A stretch of 64,000 nucleotides of DNA from Providencia huaxiensis (GCF_002843235.3 NZ_CP031123.2:1612001-1676000), one strand, 5' to 3'; shown: positions 19,920 to 29,934, counted from the first letter of the stretch. The notes: generated by a model from the sequence alone, not told the origin. Numbers and translations are program-made.

Positions 19920-20684
19920 ATGCTCCAATATCAGCCTAGACAAGACCTATTGAAAGGTAAAACAATCCTTGTGACTGGTGCCGGTGATGGCATTGGCCGT
20001 GAAGCGGCACTCACTTATGCTCGCTATGGTGCATCCCTTATCCTTGTTGGTCGAACGCAGCATAAATTACAAGCCGTTAGTGATGAAATAGCGGCATTAG
20101 GTGGAAAGAATTCGCCGTGCTTTACGTTAGATTTATTAACAGCAACGATTGATGACTGCCATTCACTCGCCTCGCAAGTTGCCTCCATTGCACCTTATTT
20201 AGATGGCGTTTTGCACAATGCTGGAATACTTGGTGTGGTTGCCCCTATCACTGAGCAACCAAGCGACCTCTGGCATGATGTTATGCAAATAAATGTTAAT
20301 GCCACATTTATGCTAACCCAAGCTTTGCTCCCTCTATTGCTCAAAGCACCTAATGCCTCATTGATTTTTACCAGTTCAAGTGTAGGTAAACAGGGTCGCG
20401 CGGGTTGGGGAGCCTACGCTGTCTCCAAATTTGCAACTGAAGGTTTGATGCAAGTGTTATCCGAAGAATATAAGCAGAGCAATCTCCGAGTAAACTGTAT
20501 TAATCCAGGCGGTACTCGAACCGCAATGCGAGCAAGTGCATTCCCTGACGAAGATCCACTTAAATTAAAAACCCCTACCGATATCATGCCTATTTATATC
20601 TATTTGATGGGTGATGATAGCCTGCGTAAAACAGGGGGAAGCTATGATGCTCAACCAGGGCGAAAACCGGGTGCTGCGGAGTAA
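19920..20684 (+). CDS. yciK: Short-chain dehydrogenase/reductase YciK
   Basis: An NAD(P)-dependent SDR-family oxidoreductase of unknown substrate. The 254 residues from ATG 19920 (AGGAAAG upstream; the longer frame to 19893 has none) carry the cofactor motif TGAGDGIG (residues 19-26), HNAG and the catalytic YAVSK preceded by a serine-rich strand (TSSSVG). It starts the yciK-btuR pair, with only 5 bases to the btuR start, so the two are co-transcribed as in E. coli. Confidence 0.95.
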   Translation: MLQYQPRQDLLKGKTILVTGAGDGIGREAALTYARYGASLILVGRTQHKLQAVSDEIAALGGKNSPCFTLDLLTATIDDCHSLASQVASIAPYLDGVLHNAGILGVVAPITEQPSDLWHDVMQINVNATFMLTQALLPLLLKAPNASLIFTSSSVGKQGRAGWGAYAVSKFATEGLMQVLSEEYKQSNLRVNCINPGGTRTAMRASAFPDEDPLKLKTPTDIMPIYIYLMGDDSLRKTGGSYDAQPGRKPGAAE

Positions 20685-20689
20685 AAACA

Positions 20690-21280
20690 ATGTCTCAAAG
20701 CCGACACGAAGAACGCCAACAACGTTTAAAAGAAAAAGTGGATGCCCGAATCGAAGCTGCACAAATTGAACGGGGTATCGTGATTGTCTTTACTGGAAAT
20801 GGGAAAGGCAAAACAACTGCTGCTTTTGGTACTGTCTGCCGTGCGGTAGGTCATGGTAAAAAAGCGGCCGTTGTTCAGTTTATTAAAGGCGGCTGGGATA
20901 ATGGTGAACGTGAATTACTAGAGCCTCAAGGGGTTCCCTTCTATGTTATGTCAACCGGGTTCACATGGGAAACTCAAAACAAAGAGACAGACACCCTTGC
21001 CTGTATGGAAACATGGCAGTACGCTAAGCAATTGTTAAGCGACCCACAGTACGATTTAGTTATTTTAGATGAGCTAACCTACATGGTGAGTTATCATTAC
21101 CTCCCATTAGCAGAAGTGATCCAGGCATTGCAAAGCCGTCCTGCCAATCAATCTGTCGTGATCACTGGTAGAGGTTGCCACCGAGACTTAATTGAGTTAG
21201 CCGATACAGTAACAGAAATGCGCCCTGTGAAACATGCGTTTGATGTTGGAATTAAAGCTCAAAAAGGGATTGATTGGTAA
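20690..21280 (+). CDS. btuR: Corrinoid adenosyltransferase
   Basis: Transfers an adenosyl group from ATP to cobalamin or cobinamide (CobA/BtuR family), making the active coenzyme. The 196 residues have the modified P-loop GNGKGKTT (residues 36-43) and the conserved VVQFIKGGW, DLVILDELTYM and VITGRGCHRDLIELAD. It follows yciK by 5 bases and is closed by a terminator. Identification is strong. Confidence 0.96.
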   Translation: MSQSRHEERQQRLKEKVDARIEAAQIERGIVIVFTGNGKGKTTAAFGTVCRAVGHGKKAAVVQFIKGGWDNGERELLEPQGVPFYVMSTGFTWETQNKETDTLACMETWQYAKQLLSDPQYDLVILDELTYMVSYHYLPLAEVIQALQSRPANQSVVITGRGCHRDLIELADTVTEMRPVKHAFDVGIKAQKGIDW

Positions 21281-21651
21281 TAATCCGATAATAAAGTGCA
21301 ATAATACGATGTTTTTTACAGTTATTGCACTTTTAATCTAAAGTTATTTAACTGCTCCATCAATCAATCTATAAAAAATTATTTATTCTTATTCATTTAT
21401 AACGCCAATTTGGTGTAAATATTAAATGAATAAATGTTTTAGATAATTTAAATTACTTTCAATAAATTTAGAAAATAAAATATCACAATTAATGTATAGC
21501 AAGAAAAACAAAACATAAAAATAATTAATGATATTCATTGTTATTTATCATTTTCATTAAACTGGATACGTATAACCACATCAGTAAAACTCCCTCATTA
21601 GACCAAAAGCCCCTAAACACAACCATATGATAAAAAAGAAATTATTTTAAA
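21281..21651 (+). other. AT-rich gap between btuR and the adhesin fragment
   Basis: Contains the btuR terminator (21293-21334), then about 300 very AT-rich bases with no convincing gene. A short frame at 21627 (ATG, reading MIKKKLF then stop) resembles the start of a signal peptide and may be the remains of the lost adhesin 5' end. Confidence 0.5.
21293..21334 (+). terminator. Terminator of btuR
   Basis: The perfect inverted repeat AAAGTGCAATAA / TTATTGCACTTT, ending in TTTT, lies 12 bases after the btuR stop. Confidence 0.85.
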
Positions 21652-22500
21652 GATAGCAAAATCAGTGCGCAGTCCGCAATTGATAACACATCAAATAGCA
21701 AAATTATTGCACAACGCCATGCAGACATCAGTACGATGTATTTAACGCAAACTAATTCTGAAATAAATGCTATTAATGGCCAAATGAATTTAGATGCGTC
21801 GGTATCACTCACTAATACGGGAACGTCAACCATTCATAGTGGTCGTTTGATGAATATCAATGCGAACCAACTCAATAACACCGGCGCGATTGTTTCAAAT
21901 AATGGCAAATCAGTCATTAATACTAATTCAATGAACAACCGTTCTGGTTATATTAAAGGACAAAACCTTGCAATTAAAGCCTATAGTATTGATAACCAAG
22001 CAGGGCTAATTAATGCAGAAAATAATCTCGACATTGAAACCAGTTATTTAAATAACAGCAACAGTAATGACTTTAAACTTGTTAATACCAAATTTGGGCT
22101 AACAGACCAAAATGGCGGCCTACAAACCAATAATGGTATCATTAAAGTTAAAGGTGATACGTTACATAATATCAATGGCTCTATTGTTGCAAATGTAAAA
22201 AATAATTCTGCAGTACGCAATGATGTTGATATTAATCTCAAAGCAGCACTCAATAATGATTATGGGAAAATTACAGCGGCTAATAACCAAAAGCTTGATA
22301 TAGGTTCATTAGAAAACTACTCTGGAGAAGTGAAAGCCGGTAAAAACCTAACTATTGATTCAAAAAACCGCATTAATAACCAATATGGGACTTTACGTTC
22401 TACTAATACCACTAAAGTTACCAGCCCTATCGTCACGAATGGAACAACAGGAAATATTTCAGGTAATCGAGTGATTATTGATTCTGCATTAACTAACTAA
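21652..22500 (+). pseudogene. Fragment of a filamentous-haemagglutinin-type adhesin (TpsA)
   Basis: About 280 codons of repetitive, Asn-rich sequence typical of the beta-helix part of filamentous haemagglutinins: repeated units such as LNNTGAIVSNNGKSVINTNS, NNRSGYIKGQNLAIKAYSID and LNNDYGKITAANNQKLDIGS. The frame is open upstream of the first ATG (21736) to a stop at 21631-21633, and similarity-like sequence (KISAQSAIDNTSNSKIIA) precedes that ATG, so the ATG is not the true start. There is no signal peptide, no N-terminal TPS secretion domain and no C-terminal effector. It is most likely a relic of a large two-partner-secretion exoprotein gene. E. coli has nothing comparable between btuR and rluB. 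Confidence 0.8.
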
Positions 22501-22514
22501 AATAGTTCACGCTT

Positions 22515-22537
22515 AAAAGGGAGGTCATTTGACCTCC
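22515..22537 (-). terminator. Terminator of aphA
   Basis: The perfect 8-bp repeat GGAGGTCA / TGACCTCC with a 2-base centre is followed on the minus strand by CTTTTAAG. It sits between the adhesin fragment and aphA and may serve both directions. Confidence 0.7.
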
Positions 22538-22560
22538 TCTCCATTCTACTCATAACAGAA

Positions 22561-23274
22561 CTAATATTCTGAGTTAATCACAACTTCTTCACCAAAGCGC
22601 CCTGCTTTTGGCAATGGTTGGTAAGATGAGTTTGCTGCGCGTAAAATACGCACACCGCGAATACCTAACTCATGCGCTGCTGCGATATCGGCATCAGCGT
22701 CACCATAATATATAGTAAGTTTGTGATCACGCATCCAGCTTACTTTATTATTTTGGCCTGGCTCATCACCCGCAAAAATGACAGGTTGCATTTTATCTGC
22801 CGGTATTGCTAAACCTTCCTGAACGTATTTAGTTACTGTTTCTGTTTTGGTTTTCGTACGGCCAGTAATGAAATAAACAGTGTCACCGCGCTCTAAGTGC
22901 ATTTTGACTAAATCAATACCCACTTGTTTTGGCATACTGAATTTGTCCCACTCATTATTCATTTTTTCCCAAAATTGCTGATTTTTGAGATAGCTAAAAT
23001 CGTTAGGTGAGAACTCTAATTTACCACGGTAAAAACCTGGGCTCGAAAATAACACTGTATCATCGATATCAAACCCAACAGCCATCGGGGCTTTTCCTTC
23101 TAGGCTTTGTTTAATTTGCTCGATGGAAACCCAATGGACAGGCTGTTGTTGAGCAAGTTCAACAACGGTAACGCCAGGGCTTACGGTTTCTGGCATTGGA
23201 ATTTTTGCTTGAGACGTCGCGGTAAAACTTAATGCCAATGCAATCGCACTCAAAGTCAGTGTTATTTTTTTCAT
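22561..23274 (-). CDS. aphA: Class B non-specific acid phosphatase AphA
   Basis: A periplasmic HAD-superfamily phosphomonoesterase and phosphotransferase. The 237 residues begin with a signal peptide (about 1-23, ending SQAK). The catalytic motif is FDIDDT, with D69 the nucleophile and D71 the general acid. Further HAD motifs are [12 protein letters not shown] and YYGDADADI with the metal-binding aspartates. The gene lies between the adhesin fragment and rluB; aphA is not in this interval in E. coli, so its position here reflects rearrangement or insertion. Two palindromes upstream may be regulatory. Confidence 0.96.
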   Translation of the reverse strand: MKKITLTLSAIALALSFTATSQAKIPMPETVSPGVTVVELAQQQPVHWVSIEQIKQSLEGKAPMAVGFDIDDTVLFSSPGFYRGKLEFSPNDFSYLKNQQFWEKMNNEWDKFSMPKQVGIDLVKMHLERGDTVYFITGRTKTKTETVTKYVQEGLAIPADKMQPVIFAGDEPGQNNKVSWMRDHKLTIYYGDADADIAAAHELGIRGVRILRAANSSYQPLPKAGRFGEEVVINSEY

Positions 23275-23390
23275 GTTTCGTCCTTATTCAGGTTTATCCA
23301 CTTAAACCATTCTTTATTTATCTGGATAAACTGGGTAAGTAATAGGTTTATCTGTAATTTTGCCTTTATTATCAGTTAATAAACCAATGT

Positions 23391-23410
23391 TTGTGAGTCA
23401 TATCTCACAA
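23391..23410. promoter_or_regulatory. Perfect palindrome upstream of aphA
   Basis: TTGTGAG-TCATAT-CTCACAA has perfect 7-bp arms and lies 117 bases upstream of the aphA start. It resembles a CRP site (TGTGA and TCACA), and E. coli aphA is known to be under CRP control. However, the half-sites are 8 rather than 6 bases apart, so the binding factor is uncertain. Confidence 0.45.
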
Positions 23411-23444
23411 GAGAGGTCATACTAAGACTTTTAGTTACATTAAA

Positions 23445-23462
23445 ATGAGACAAATGTCTCAT
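23445..23462. promoter_or_regulatory. Second perfect palindrome upstream of aphA
   Basis: ATGAGAC-AAAT-GTCTCAT has perfect 7-bp arms and lies 35 bases beyond the first palindrome. It could be an operator. I know of no family consensus that fits. Confidence 0.4.
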
Positions 23463-23620
23463 AAATATTATCTATTATTGATAGGTTTCATAATAATGTG
23501 AACTAGACCATTAATTTTCTTATTATTAATAAGGTTATGTTCAATTCAATCATTACCCTAAGATAGGTAATTTCTCTCATATAAAAGCTAATATATTTTA
23601 ATAGACAATAAATTAGACAA

Positions 23621-23656
23621 AAACACGCTGAGGGGATGGCCCCAGCGTGTTTAATA
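23621..23656 (-). terminator. Terminator of rluB
   Basis: The arms AAACACGCT and AGCGTGTTT are extended by GGGG/CCCC with a small bulge, about 20 bases past the rluB stop. On the minus strand TTTTGTC follows. Confidence 0.8.
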
Positions 23657-23673
23657 TTCGATATGCAATCAGT

Positions 23674-24591
23674 CTAGATGCGAGTACGACGTTTCGCTGT
23701 TGGTCTTGATGATTGACGTTTTGATGCAGGACGTGATGCGACTTGTGTATGGCGTTTTACCGCACGGCGAATTTGGTTCGCTTTAATACGACGTTGGTCA
23801 CGCTCAACAGCAACCTTACTTTCCGTTTCTACTGGCAATTCCACCAGCTCACGAAGATAGTTAGTTTGCTCTAAACCAAGCTCCGTCCATCCTCCACGAG
23901 GCAAGCCTTTTGGTAAATCAATATCACCATAACGCACACGGATTAAACGGCTGACTTGGACACCAACAGATTCCCAAAGGCGACGGACTTCGCGGTTACG
24001 CCCTTCAGTCAAGGTGACGTTAAACCACTGGTTCATTCCTTCTCCTCCACGGTAAGAAACCGTTTTAAAAGAAGCTGGACCATCTTCCAGTTGTACACCA
24101 TTGATTAACTGGCGAATTTTTGCATCATTAATTTCGCCAAATACGCGTACTGCATATTCACGTTCAACTTCACGACTAGGGTGCATTAAACGATTAGCTA
24201 ACTCACCATCTGTCGTGAATAGCAATAAGCCGCTTGTGTTAACATCTAAACGGCCAACAGCAATCCAGCGAGCTCCCGTTAACCGTGGTAAACGGTTAAA
24301 AACGGTTGGGCGCCCTTCAGGATCATGACGTGTGCATAATTCGCCCTCTGGCTTGTAGTAAGCCATTACACGGCAGATTTCCTTTTCAGCTTCTTTGATC
24401 GCTAATAAACGGCCATCTAAACGAATTTTTGTTGCGGGTGTGACTTCAACACGGTCTCCTAGTGTAGCAATTTTGCCATCAACACTAATACGACCCGCTT
24501 GCAGGAATGTTTCGATTTCTCGACGAGAACCATGCCCAGAACGAGCAAGGATTTTCTGTAATTTTTCAGTTTTTTGCGGTTTTACGCTCAT
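23674..24591 (-). CDS. rluB: 23S rRNA pseudouridine(2605) synthase
   Basis: Modifies U2605 of 23S rRNA. From ATG 24591 (GAGGG upstream) the protein is 305 residues, opening [21 protein letters not shown]. The longer frame to 24693 adds 34 unrelated residues. An S4 RNA-binding domain (about residues 10-55) is followed by the RsuA-type catalytic motif [14 protein letters not shown] with the catalytic aspartate, then [12 protein letters not shown]. The basic C-terminal tail is RTRI-ended and rich in Arg/Ser. Position near btuR and yciO matches E. coli. Confidence 0.95.
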   Translation of the reverse strand: MSVKPQKTEKLQKILARSGHGSRREIETFLQAGRISVDGKIATLGDRVEVTPATKIRLDGRLLAIKEAEKEICRVMAYYKPEGELCTRHDPEGRPTVFNRLPRLTGARWIAVGRLDVNTSGLLLFTTDGELANRLMHPSREVEREYAVRVFGEINDAKIRQLINGVQLEDGPASFKTVSYRGGEGMNQWFNVTLTEGRNREVRRLWESVGVQVSRLIRVRYGDIDLPKGLPRGGWTELGLEQTNYLRELVELPVETESKVAVERDQRRIKANQIRRAVKRHTQVASRPASKRQSSRPTAKRRTRI

Positions 24592-24791
24592 GTAACCCTC
24601 TGCTGTCGCCTTCACAGGCGTCAAATACCTTTTTGGCACGTTATTTTTGCCGCACCAAAAAGCAATGAATTTGAAAACCCGCGCATTATACACAGGTTTG
24701 TCCTGAACCCCTATTACTTATCTGTATATCGCACTTTCAATACTATTTTATTTAATTCAGTACTGAACCTTAGACTTTCCAATAGTGATAT

Positions 24792-25412
24792 TTACTCAAA
24801 AGGCGTTGGATCGCCAGTTCCGACTCGTGCTACAACCGGTGTATCATCAGTAAAGTCAATCACCGTTGTGGGTTTTTGCCCAATATAGCCACCGTGGATC
24901 ACTAAATCGACTTGTTTATCAAGTAAATCGCGAATTTCTTCAGGGTCTGATTGCGTGAAATCATCACCGGGCATAATCAAACTCGTTGACATCAACGGTT
25001 CACCAACCGCTTCGAGTAAATCTCGCGCAATCGGGTTCGACGGCACACGCAAGCCTATGGTTTTACGTTTTTCATTCATTAAACGCCGCGGAACCTCTTT
25101 CGTTGCCCGTAAAATAAAGGTGTAATTACCCGGCGTATTATTTTTAATTAAACGAAAAACGGTATTATCAACATGTGCGTAATTCGATAGCTCAGAGAGA
25201 TCCCGACACATTAATGTAAAATTATGGTTAGCATCCAGCTGACGGATACGACAGATGCGCTGTAGAGCATCTTTTTCTTCTAAACGACATCCAATGGCGT
25301 ACCCTGAGTCGGTAGGGTAAACAATCACACCACCTTTATTTAAAATTTCAACACTCTGGCTAATAAGTCTTGCCTGAGGGTTGTCCGGATGGATATAAAA
25401 AAACTGGCTCAT
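24792..25412 (-). CDS. yciO: Sua5/YciO/YrdC-family protein YciO
   Basis: A paralogue of the tRNA threonylcarbamoyladenosine synthases with an uncertain role. From ATG 25412 (AGAGG upstream) it has 206 residues, opening MSQFFYIHPDNPQ as in E. coli. Family motifs are KGGVIVYPTDSGYAIGC near the N-terminus and KTIGLRVPSNPIAR in the middle. It lies between rluB and rnm, as expected. Confidence 0.94.
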   Translation of the reverse strand: MSQFFYIHPDNPQARLISQSVEILNKGGVIVYPTDSGYAIGCRLEEKDALQRICRIRQLDANHNFTLMCRDLSELSNYAHVDNTVFRLIKNNTPGNYTFILRATKEVPRRLMNEKRKTIGLRVPSNPIARDLLEAVGEPLMSTSLIMPGDDFTQSDPEEIRDLLDKQVDLVIHGGYIGQKPTTVIDFTDDTPVVARVGTGDPTPFE

Positions 25413-25561
25413 ACATACCTCTAATTTTTGGGTATCGACAGCATCACCCGGCAAAAATACCTATAAATGCTACTATCTCTTAATTCCATGAGATGACCTA
25501 CTCAGAATAAATCATCACTTATAATAATTATTTTACACCGCATTATTAATACATCAATTGA

Positions 25562-26434
25562 TTAGCTGCTTTTTACTGCATTCCAAAGCGTCCAAACTGC
25601 ATTATCATCATTAGGTAGCCATAAGTTTCGGCCAAGTTCTATCCAAGAACATGGTCGATGAAAATCTGAACCAACAGATGTATGTAAATTAGCATTGTTG
25701 GCTAATTCAGCTAAATATTGCTTTTCATTTGGTGGTTGCTGGCAATGAGAAACTTCCATGGCATCCCCTTCACACTGTTTAAAATGCGCAACCAACCGTT
25801 TTAACCATTTATTGGATAGTTGATATTTAGCAGGATGAGCCAATACCGCAACACCGCCTGCCGCATGGATTGCGTCAATGGAGGCTTGAATTGTGCACCA
25901 CTTCGCAGGGACATATCCTGTTTTCCCTTTTGATAAATAGCGCTTAAACACGTTATTAATCGTTTTTTCTTTACCTATTTGCACTATATATTGTGCAAAA
26001 TGTGCCCGCGTTACCTGCCCACCACCAGAAATGCGCTGTGCGTTCTCCCACGCATCATCAATGCCTGCTTTTTGTAATCGCCTGCCCATCTCAATACCGC
26101 GTTCGAAACGACGCTCAGATTGCTCTTCTAACAATTCAACCATAGCAGGGTGTGACGGAGAAAAATTTAACCCCACAATATGTATTTCAATATTTTCCCA
26201 AAGTGTCGAAATTTCAACACCATTGACTAGCTCAATTGGCCTTTCGTTTTCAGTAAGATAGCGGCGAGCCTCAAATACCCCCTCACAAGTGTCGTGATCG
26301 GTAATTGCTAAAATATTAACCCCTTTTTCTATCGCACGTTCGATTAACGCGGCAGGAGTGAGTTCACCATCCGAGGCAGTCGTATGGCTATGCAAATCAT
26401 AGCGAGTCACTAATGGCGTCGAGGCTGTCGACAT
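25562..26434 (-). CDS. rnm: RNase AM, PHP-domain 5'-3' exoribonuclease
   Basis: YciV/TrpH, a PHP-domain phosphoesterase shown in E. coli to trim 5' ends of rRNAs and to act on 3',5'-bisnucleotides. From ATG 26434 (GGAGAAG upstream) it has 290 residues. Metal-binding PHP motifs are DLHSHTTASDGEL, ITDHDTCEGV, AVLAHPAKY and SVGSDFHRP. It is divergent from the trp operon, with the trp promoter region between them. Confidence 0.94.
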   Translation of the reverse strand: MSTASTPLVTRYDLHSHTTASDGELTPAALIERAIEKGVNILAITDHDTCEGVFEARRYLTENERPIELVNGVEISTLWENIEIHIVGLNFSPSHPAMVELLEEQSERRFERGIEMGRRLQKAGIDDAWENAQRISGGGQVTRAHFAQYIVQIGKEKTINNVFKRYLSKGKTGYVPAKWCTIQASIDAIHAAGGVAVLAHPAKYQLSNKWLKRLVAHFKQCEGDAMEVSHCQQPPNEKQYLAELANNANLHTSVGSDFHRPCSWIELGRNLWLPNDDNAVWTLWNAVKSS

Positions 26435-26493
26435 ATTGATATCTTCTCCAATTTCCATGAAAAACTATTTTTCCTAATAAATTAACAAAGCCC

Positions 26494-26527
26494 TTGACAC
26501 AAACAATGCGATCTAGTTAACTAGTAC
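26494..26527 (+). promoter_or_regulatory. trp promoter and TrpR operator
   Basis: The -35 element TTGACA (26494-26499) and the -10 element TTAACT (26517-26522) have 17-base spacing. The -10 element and the downstream CTAGTACGCAAG match the E. coli trp promoter. The palindrome CTAGTTAACTAG (26513-26524) forms the core of the TrpR operator and covers the -10 element, so tryptophan-bound repressor would block RNA polymerase. Confidence 0.92.
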
Positions 26528-26576
26528 GCAAGACAACCAAGACCAAAAATAATCAGTTTATCCAGTGAGGCATACA

Positions 26577-26648
26577 ATGACTTTATTTAACTTATCAAAT
26601 CGTTGGTGGCGTGACTTCCCAAATTGGGCGGAAGCCGCACGCGCATAG
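26577..26648 (+). CDS. trpL: trp operon leader peptide
   Basis: A 23-residue leader, MTLFNLSNRWWRDFPNWAEA plus ARA, preceded by GAGG. It has three tryptophan codons: two adjacent (residues 10-11) and one at residue 17. Ribosome stalling there when charged tRNA-Trp is scarce would free GGGCGG (26626-26631) to pair with CCGCCC (26673-26678). That pairing forms an antiterminator and excludes the terminator at 26672-26696. Confidence 0.93.
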   Translation: MTLFNLSNRWWRDFPNWAEAARA

Positions 26649-26671
26649 TTATTGTATGTTTCAGTGCCAAA

Positions 26672-26696
26672 CCCGCCCTTCCTCGGCGGGTTTTTT
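26672..26696 (+). terminator. trp attenuator
   Basis: CCCGCC and GGCGGG form a GC-rich hairpin followed by TTTTTT, 23 bases after the leader peptide stop and about 30 before trpE. It is the conditional terminator of the operon. Confidence 0.93.
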
Positions 26697-26725
26697 AATG
26701 TCAAAAATTAATGTAAGGCAACAAA

Positions 26726-28300
26726 ATGAACGAACAAAGCACCACATTAGCACATTTTACGTATCTGGATAGCCCAATTAATTATCAGCCTGATCCAACA
26801 TTATTATTTAATCATCTGTGTCATCAAGTTCCATCAACAATGCTGTTGGAATCCGCTGAAATTAATAATAAAGCTAACTTACAAAGCTTGCTTGTTGTCA
26901 ACAGCGCACTACGTATCCGCGCTTTTGGTCAAAAAGTTGAAATCGAAGCGTTAACGCCAAATGGCCAGGCTTTATTACCCAAACTATTAGCGCAATTAAC
27001 AGATTTAATCATGCATCATAGCATGCAAGAAAATAGTTTAACGGTGACGTTCAGCCTACCGGCACAAGATTTAGACGAAGACAGCCGTCTAAAGGCGGCA
27101 TCTTGTTTAGACGTTTTACGTGCGCTACCCGCTCTCGCGCAAACTTATTCGACAAAGCCTGAAAATCTGTTTGTTGGTGGGTTATTTGCTTATGATTTAG
27201 TCGCAAGTTTTGAAGATTTACCCAACGTTAATACCGTTAATCACTGCCCTGACTATTGTTTTTTTGTTGCTGAGCATTATTTAGTGATTGACCATCAAAA
27301 TCAGGCTGCTCGGCTAAAAAGCAGCTTATTTAGCCAAAATGAGCAAGATGTCGAAACTGTTAAGCAGCGTCACGCACAAATTATTGCTTCGTGTCGGCCA
27401 TTCTTACCTGCGCTTCCTTTAGCAACTGCGCCCGATTTTGCCGTATCGATAAACAAAAATGACCAAGAATATGGGGATGTTGTTACTTCATTAAAAGAAG
27501 CCATATACCGTGGTGATATTTTTCAGGTTGTGCCTTCACGTAAATTTACGATGCCGTGCTCGCATCCGTTGATTGCATACCAAAAGCTCAAAGCACAAAA
27601 CCCAAGCCCTTATATGTTCTACATGCAAGATGACGCATTCACACTTTTTGGCGCTTCGCCTGAAAGCGCACTCAAATATGCGACAGAAAATCGCAAGGTC
27701 GAAATTTACCCAATCGCTGGAACTCGCCCTCGAGGCCGTAACACACAAGGTGAATTAGACCTTGATTTAGATAGCCGAATTGAGCTTTCCATGCGTTCAG
27801 ATGAAAAAGAGCTTGCTGAACACATTATGTTAGTTGACCTAGCGCGCAACGATTTAGCACGTATCTGTGAAGCGGGTAGCCGCTATGTTGCCAACCTAAC
27901 TAAAGTTGATCGCTACTCTTTCGTAATGCATTTAGTTTCTCATGTCGTGGGAACATTACGCCAAGATTTAGATGTTTTTCATGCATATCAAGCCTGTATG
28001 AATATGGGGACTTTAACGGGGGCACCAAAGGTAAAAGCAATGCAGCTGATTGCGCAATATGAACAAGAGCGCCGCGGGTCATACGGCGGAGCCGTAGGAT
28101 ATTTTCAAGGAAATGGTGATTTTGATACCTGCATCGTTATTCGCTCTGCGTACGTAGAAAATGGCATTGCCACTGTACAAGCTGGAGGTGGCGTCGTTCT
28201 AGACTCCATCCCTCAAGCCGAAGCCGATGAGACCCGAAATAAAGCACGTGCTGTGATCCGCGCAATTGCCCAAGCACACCAAGTTAAGGAGTTATTCTAA
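26726..28300 (+). CDS. trpE: Anthranilate synthase component I
   Basis: Makes anthranilate from chorismate, using ammonia supplied by TrpG. The 524-residue length fits. The N-terminal LLES motif (in TMLLESAEI) belongs to the tryptophan feedback site. Chorismate-binding motifs include [28 protein letters not shown] and [11 protein letters not shown]. The stop overlaps the trpG start by one base (TAATG), implying translational coupling that helps keep the two subunits equal. Confidence 0.97.
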   Translation: MNEQSTTLAHFTYLDSPINYQPDPTLLFNHLCHQVPSTMLLESAEINNKANLQSLLVVNSALRIRAFGQKVEIEALTPNGQALLPKLLAQLTDLIMHHSMQENSLTVTFSLPAQDLDEDSRLKAASCLDVLRALPALAQTYSTKPENLFVGGLFAYDLVASFEDLPNVNTVNHCPDYCFFVAEHYLVIDHQNQAARLKSSLFSQNEQDVETVKQRHAQIIASCRPFLPALPLATAPDFAVSINKNDQEYGDVVTSLKEAIYRGDIFQVVPSRKFTMPCSHPLIAYQKLKAQNPSPYMFYMQDDAFTLFGASPESALKYATENRKVEIYPIAGTRPRGRNTQGELDLDLDSRIELSMRSDEKELAEHIMLVDLARNDLARICEAGSRYVANLTKVDRYSFVMHLVSHVVGTLRQDLDVFHAYQACMNMGTLTGAPKVKAMQLIAQYEQERRGSYGGAVGYFQGNGDFDTCIVIRSAYVENGIATVQAGGGVVLDSIPQAEADETRNKARAVIRAIAQAHQVKELF

Positions 28301-28911
28301 TGGCGAATATTTTACTGCTCGATAACGTTGACTCCTTTACTTATAACCTAGTAGACCAACTGCGTGCAGGTGGCCATAACGTGGTTATTTACCGCAACAC
28401 CGTCAATGTAGAACATATTTTATCTGTATTAGAACAAATGATTTCACCAATTTTAGTCTTATCGCCTGGTCCAGGAAAACCTAGCGAAGCAGGTTCAATG
28501 CCAGAAGTTTTAATGCGAGTAAAAGGCAAAATTCCTGTTATCGGTATTTGTTTAGGCCACCAAGCTATCGTAGAAGCCTATGGTGGGACCGTCTCTGCCG
28601 CAGGTGAAATTTTGCATGGTAAGTCATCAATAGCCACACATGATGGTTTAGCCATGTTTAATCATCTTGAAAACCCAATATCAGTGGCTCGTTACCACTC
28701 TCTTGTTGGTAGCCAAATTCCTGAAAGCTTGACCATTTGTGCCCAGTCAAATGGCATGGTCATGGCTGTACGTAATGATAGCGATAGAGTTTGTGGATTC
28801 CAGTTTCATCCTGAATCCATTTTAACAACGCAAGGCAAACAGTTGTTAGAAAATACCGTGGCATGGGCTCTTTCTACTCCCAATGCAATCGAATCCTCTC
28901 ATTCGCACTAA
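28300..28911 (+). CDS. trpG: Anthranilate synthase component II (glutamine amidotransferase)
   Basis: A class I glutamine amidotransferase providing ammonia to TrpE. The 203 residues contain [18 protein letters not shown], the oxyanion region [11 protein letters not shown], the nucleophile in GICLGHQA and the catalytic His/Glu in GFQFHPES. It ends well before trpD and is a separate polypeptide, whereas E. coli has a fused TrpGD. Separate genes are the rule in Serratia, Yersinia and Proteus relatives. 21 bases separate it from trpD. Confidence 0.97.
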   Translation: MANILLLDNVDSFTYNLVDQLRAGGHNVVIYRNTVNVEHILSVLEQMISPILVLSPGPGKPSEAGSMPEVLMRVKGKIPVIGICLGHQAIVEAYGGTVSAAGEILHGKSSIATHDGLAMFNHLENPISVARYHSLVGSQIPESLTICAQSNGMVMAVRNDSDRVCGFQFHPESILTTQGKQLLENTVAWALSTPNAIESSHSH

Positions 28912-28932
28912 CGGAATACTAAAGAGCCAATT

Positions 28933-29934
28933 ATGCAAAATATTTATGATAAATTATTTAAAGCGCAACCGCTGACTCAACAAGAAAGCCAGTTCTTGTT
29001 TAATGCCATCATTCAAGGTGAATTGACAGAGCCTCAGTTAGCCGCTGTATTAATCAGCATGAAAATGCGTGGTGAACAACCACAAGAAATTGCTGGAGCC
29101 GCTCTAGCTTGTTTAGAAAATGCACAACCCTTTCCTCGTCCTGACTACTCATTCAGTGATATTGTTGGCACGGGTGGAGATGGCGCAAATAGTATCAATA
29201 TTTCAACAGCGAGCGCATTCGTTGCTGCTGAATGTGGTATTAAAGTTGCCAAACACGGTAATCGTAGTGTTTCGAGCCGTTCAGGATCTTCAGATTTACT
29301 TGCGGCTTTTGGTATCGCTCTAGATCTCAGTGCACAAAGTGCTCGTGACGCATTAGATGATCTTGGAGTTTGCTTTTTATTTGCACCGCAATATCACAGT
29401 GGGTTTCGCCATGCTGCACCTGTACGCACTCAGTTGAAAACCCGAACGTTATTCAATGTATTGGGCCCATTAATTAACCCTGCTCGTCCGCCAATTGCCC
29501 TTATCGGTGTTTACCAAGCGTCATTGGTAAAACCGGTGTCTGAAACATTACAGATGCTTGGTTTCACCCGTGCAGCTGTGGTACACAGTGGAGGAATGGA
29601 TGAGGTTTCATTACATGCAGTCACTCAAGTCGCTGAACTAAAAGATGGTAAAGTACAACATTACCAATTAACTGCAGATGATTTTGGGTTAAAACCGTAT
29701 CAATTACGTGACTTAGAAGGTGGTACACCAGATGAAAACCGCGTATTGCTTAGTCATTTACTTCAAGGCCATGGGCAAGCCGCTCACGAAGCGGCTGTAG
29801 CGGCCAATGTTGCCATGTTGATGCGTATTAATGGCCATGAAGACTTAAAACAGAACAGCGAACACGCACTCGCAATTATTCGTAGCGGTAAAGCATTTGA
29901 CCGCGTTACAGCACTCGCGGCAAGGAAACAATAA
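28933..29934 (+). CDS. trpD: Anthranilate phosphoribosyltransferase
   Basis: Attaches phosphoribose from PRPP to anthranilate. The 333 residues carry the PRPP-binding motif [17 protein letters not shown], the stretch [17 protein letters not shown] and the conserved [13 protein letters not shown]. It is unfused to the amidotransferase. The trpC start follows the stop after one base (TAAAATG arrangement). Confidence 0.97.
   Translation: MQNIYDKLFKAQPLTQQESQFLFNAIIQGELTEPQLAAVLISMKMRGEQPQEIAGAALACLENAQPFPRPDYSFSDIVGTGGDGANSINISTASAFVAAECGIKVAKHGNRSVSSRSGSSDLLAAFGIALDLSAQSARDALDDLGVCFLFAPQYHSGFRHAAPVRTQLKTRTLFNVLGPLINPARPPIALIGVYQASLVKPVSETLQMLGFTRAAVVHSGGMDEVSLHAVTQVAELKDGKVQHYQLTADDFGLKPYQLRDLEGGTPDENRVLLSHLLQGHGQAAHEAAVAANVAMLMRINGHEDLKQNSEHALAIIRSGKAFDRVTALAARKQ

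Larger units (their letters stand above)
23275..23620 (-). other. Non-coding region upstream of aphA
   Basis: With the rluB terminator that follows, this is a gap of about 400 bases. It holds two palindromes (23391-23410 and 23445-23462, listed separately) and otherwise AT-rich sequence without a credible gene. Confidence 0.6.

Noticed and set aside
23391..23410. Canonical CRP site for aphA
   Set aside because: The TGTGA and TCACA halves are 8 bases apart, not 6, so I kept it only as an unassigned palindrome.
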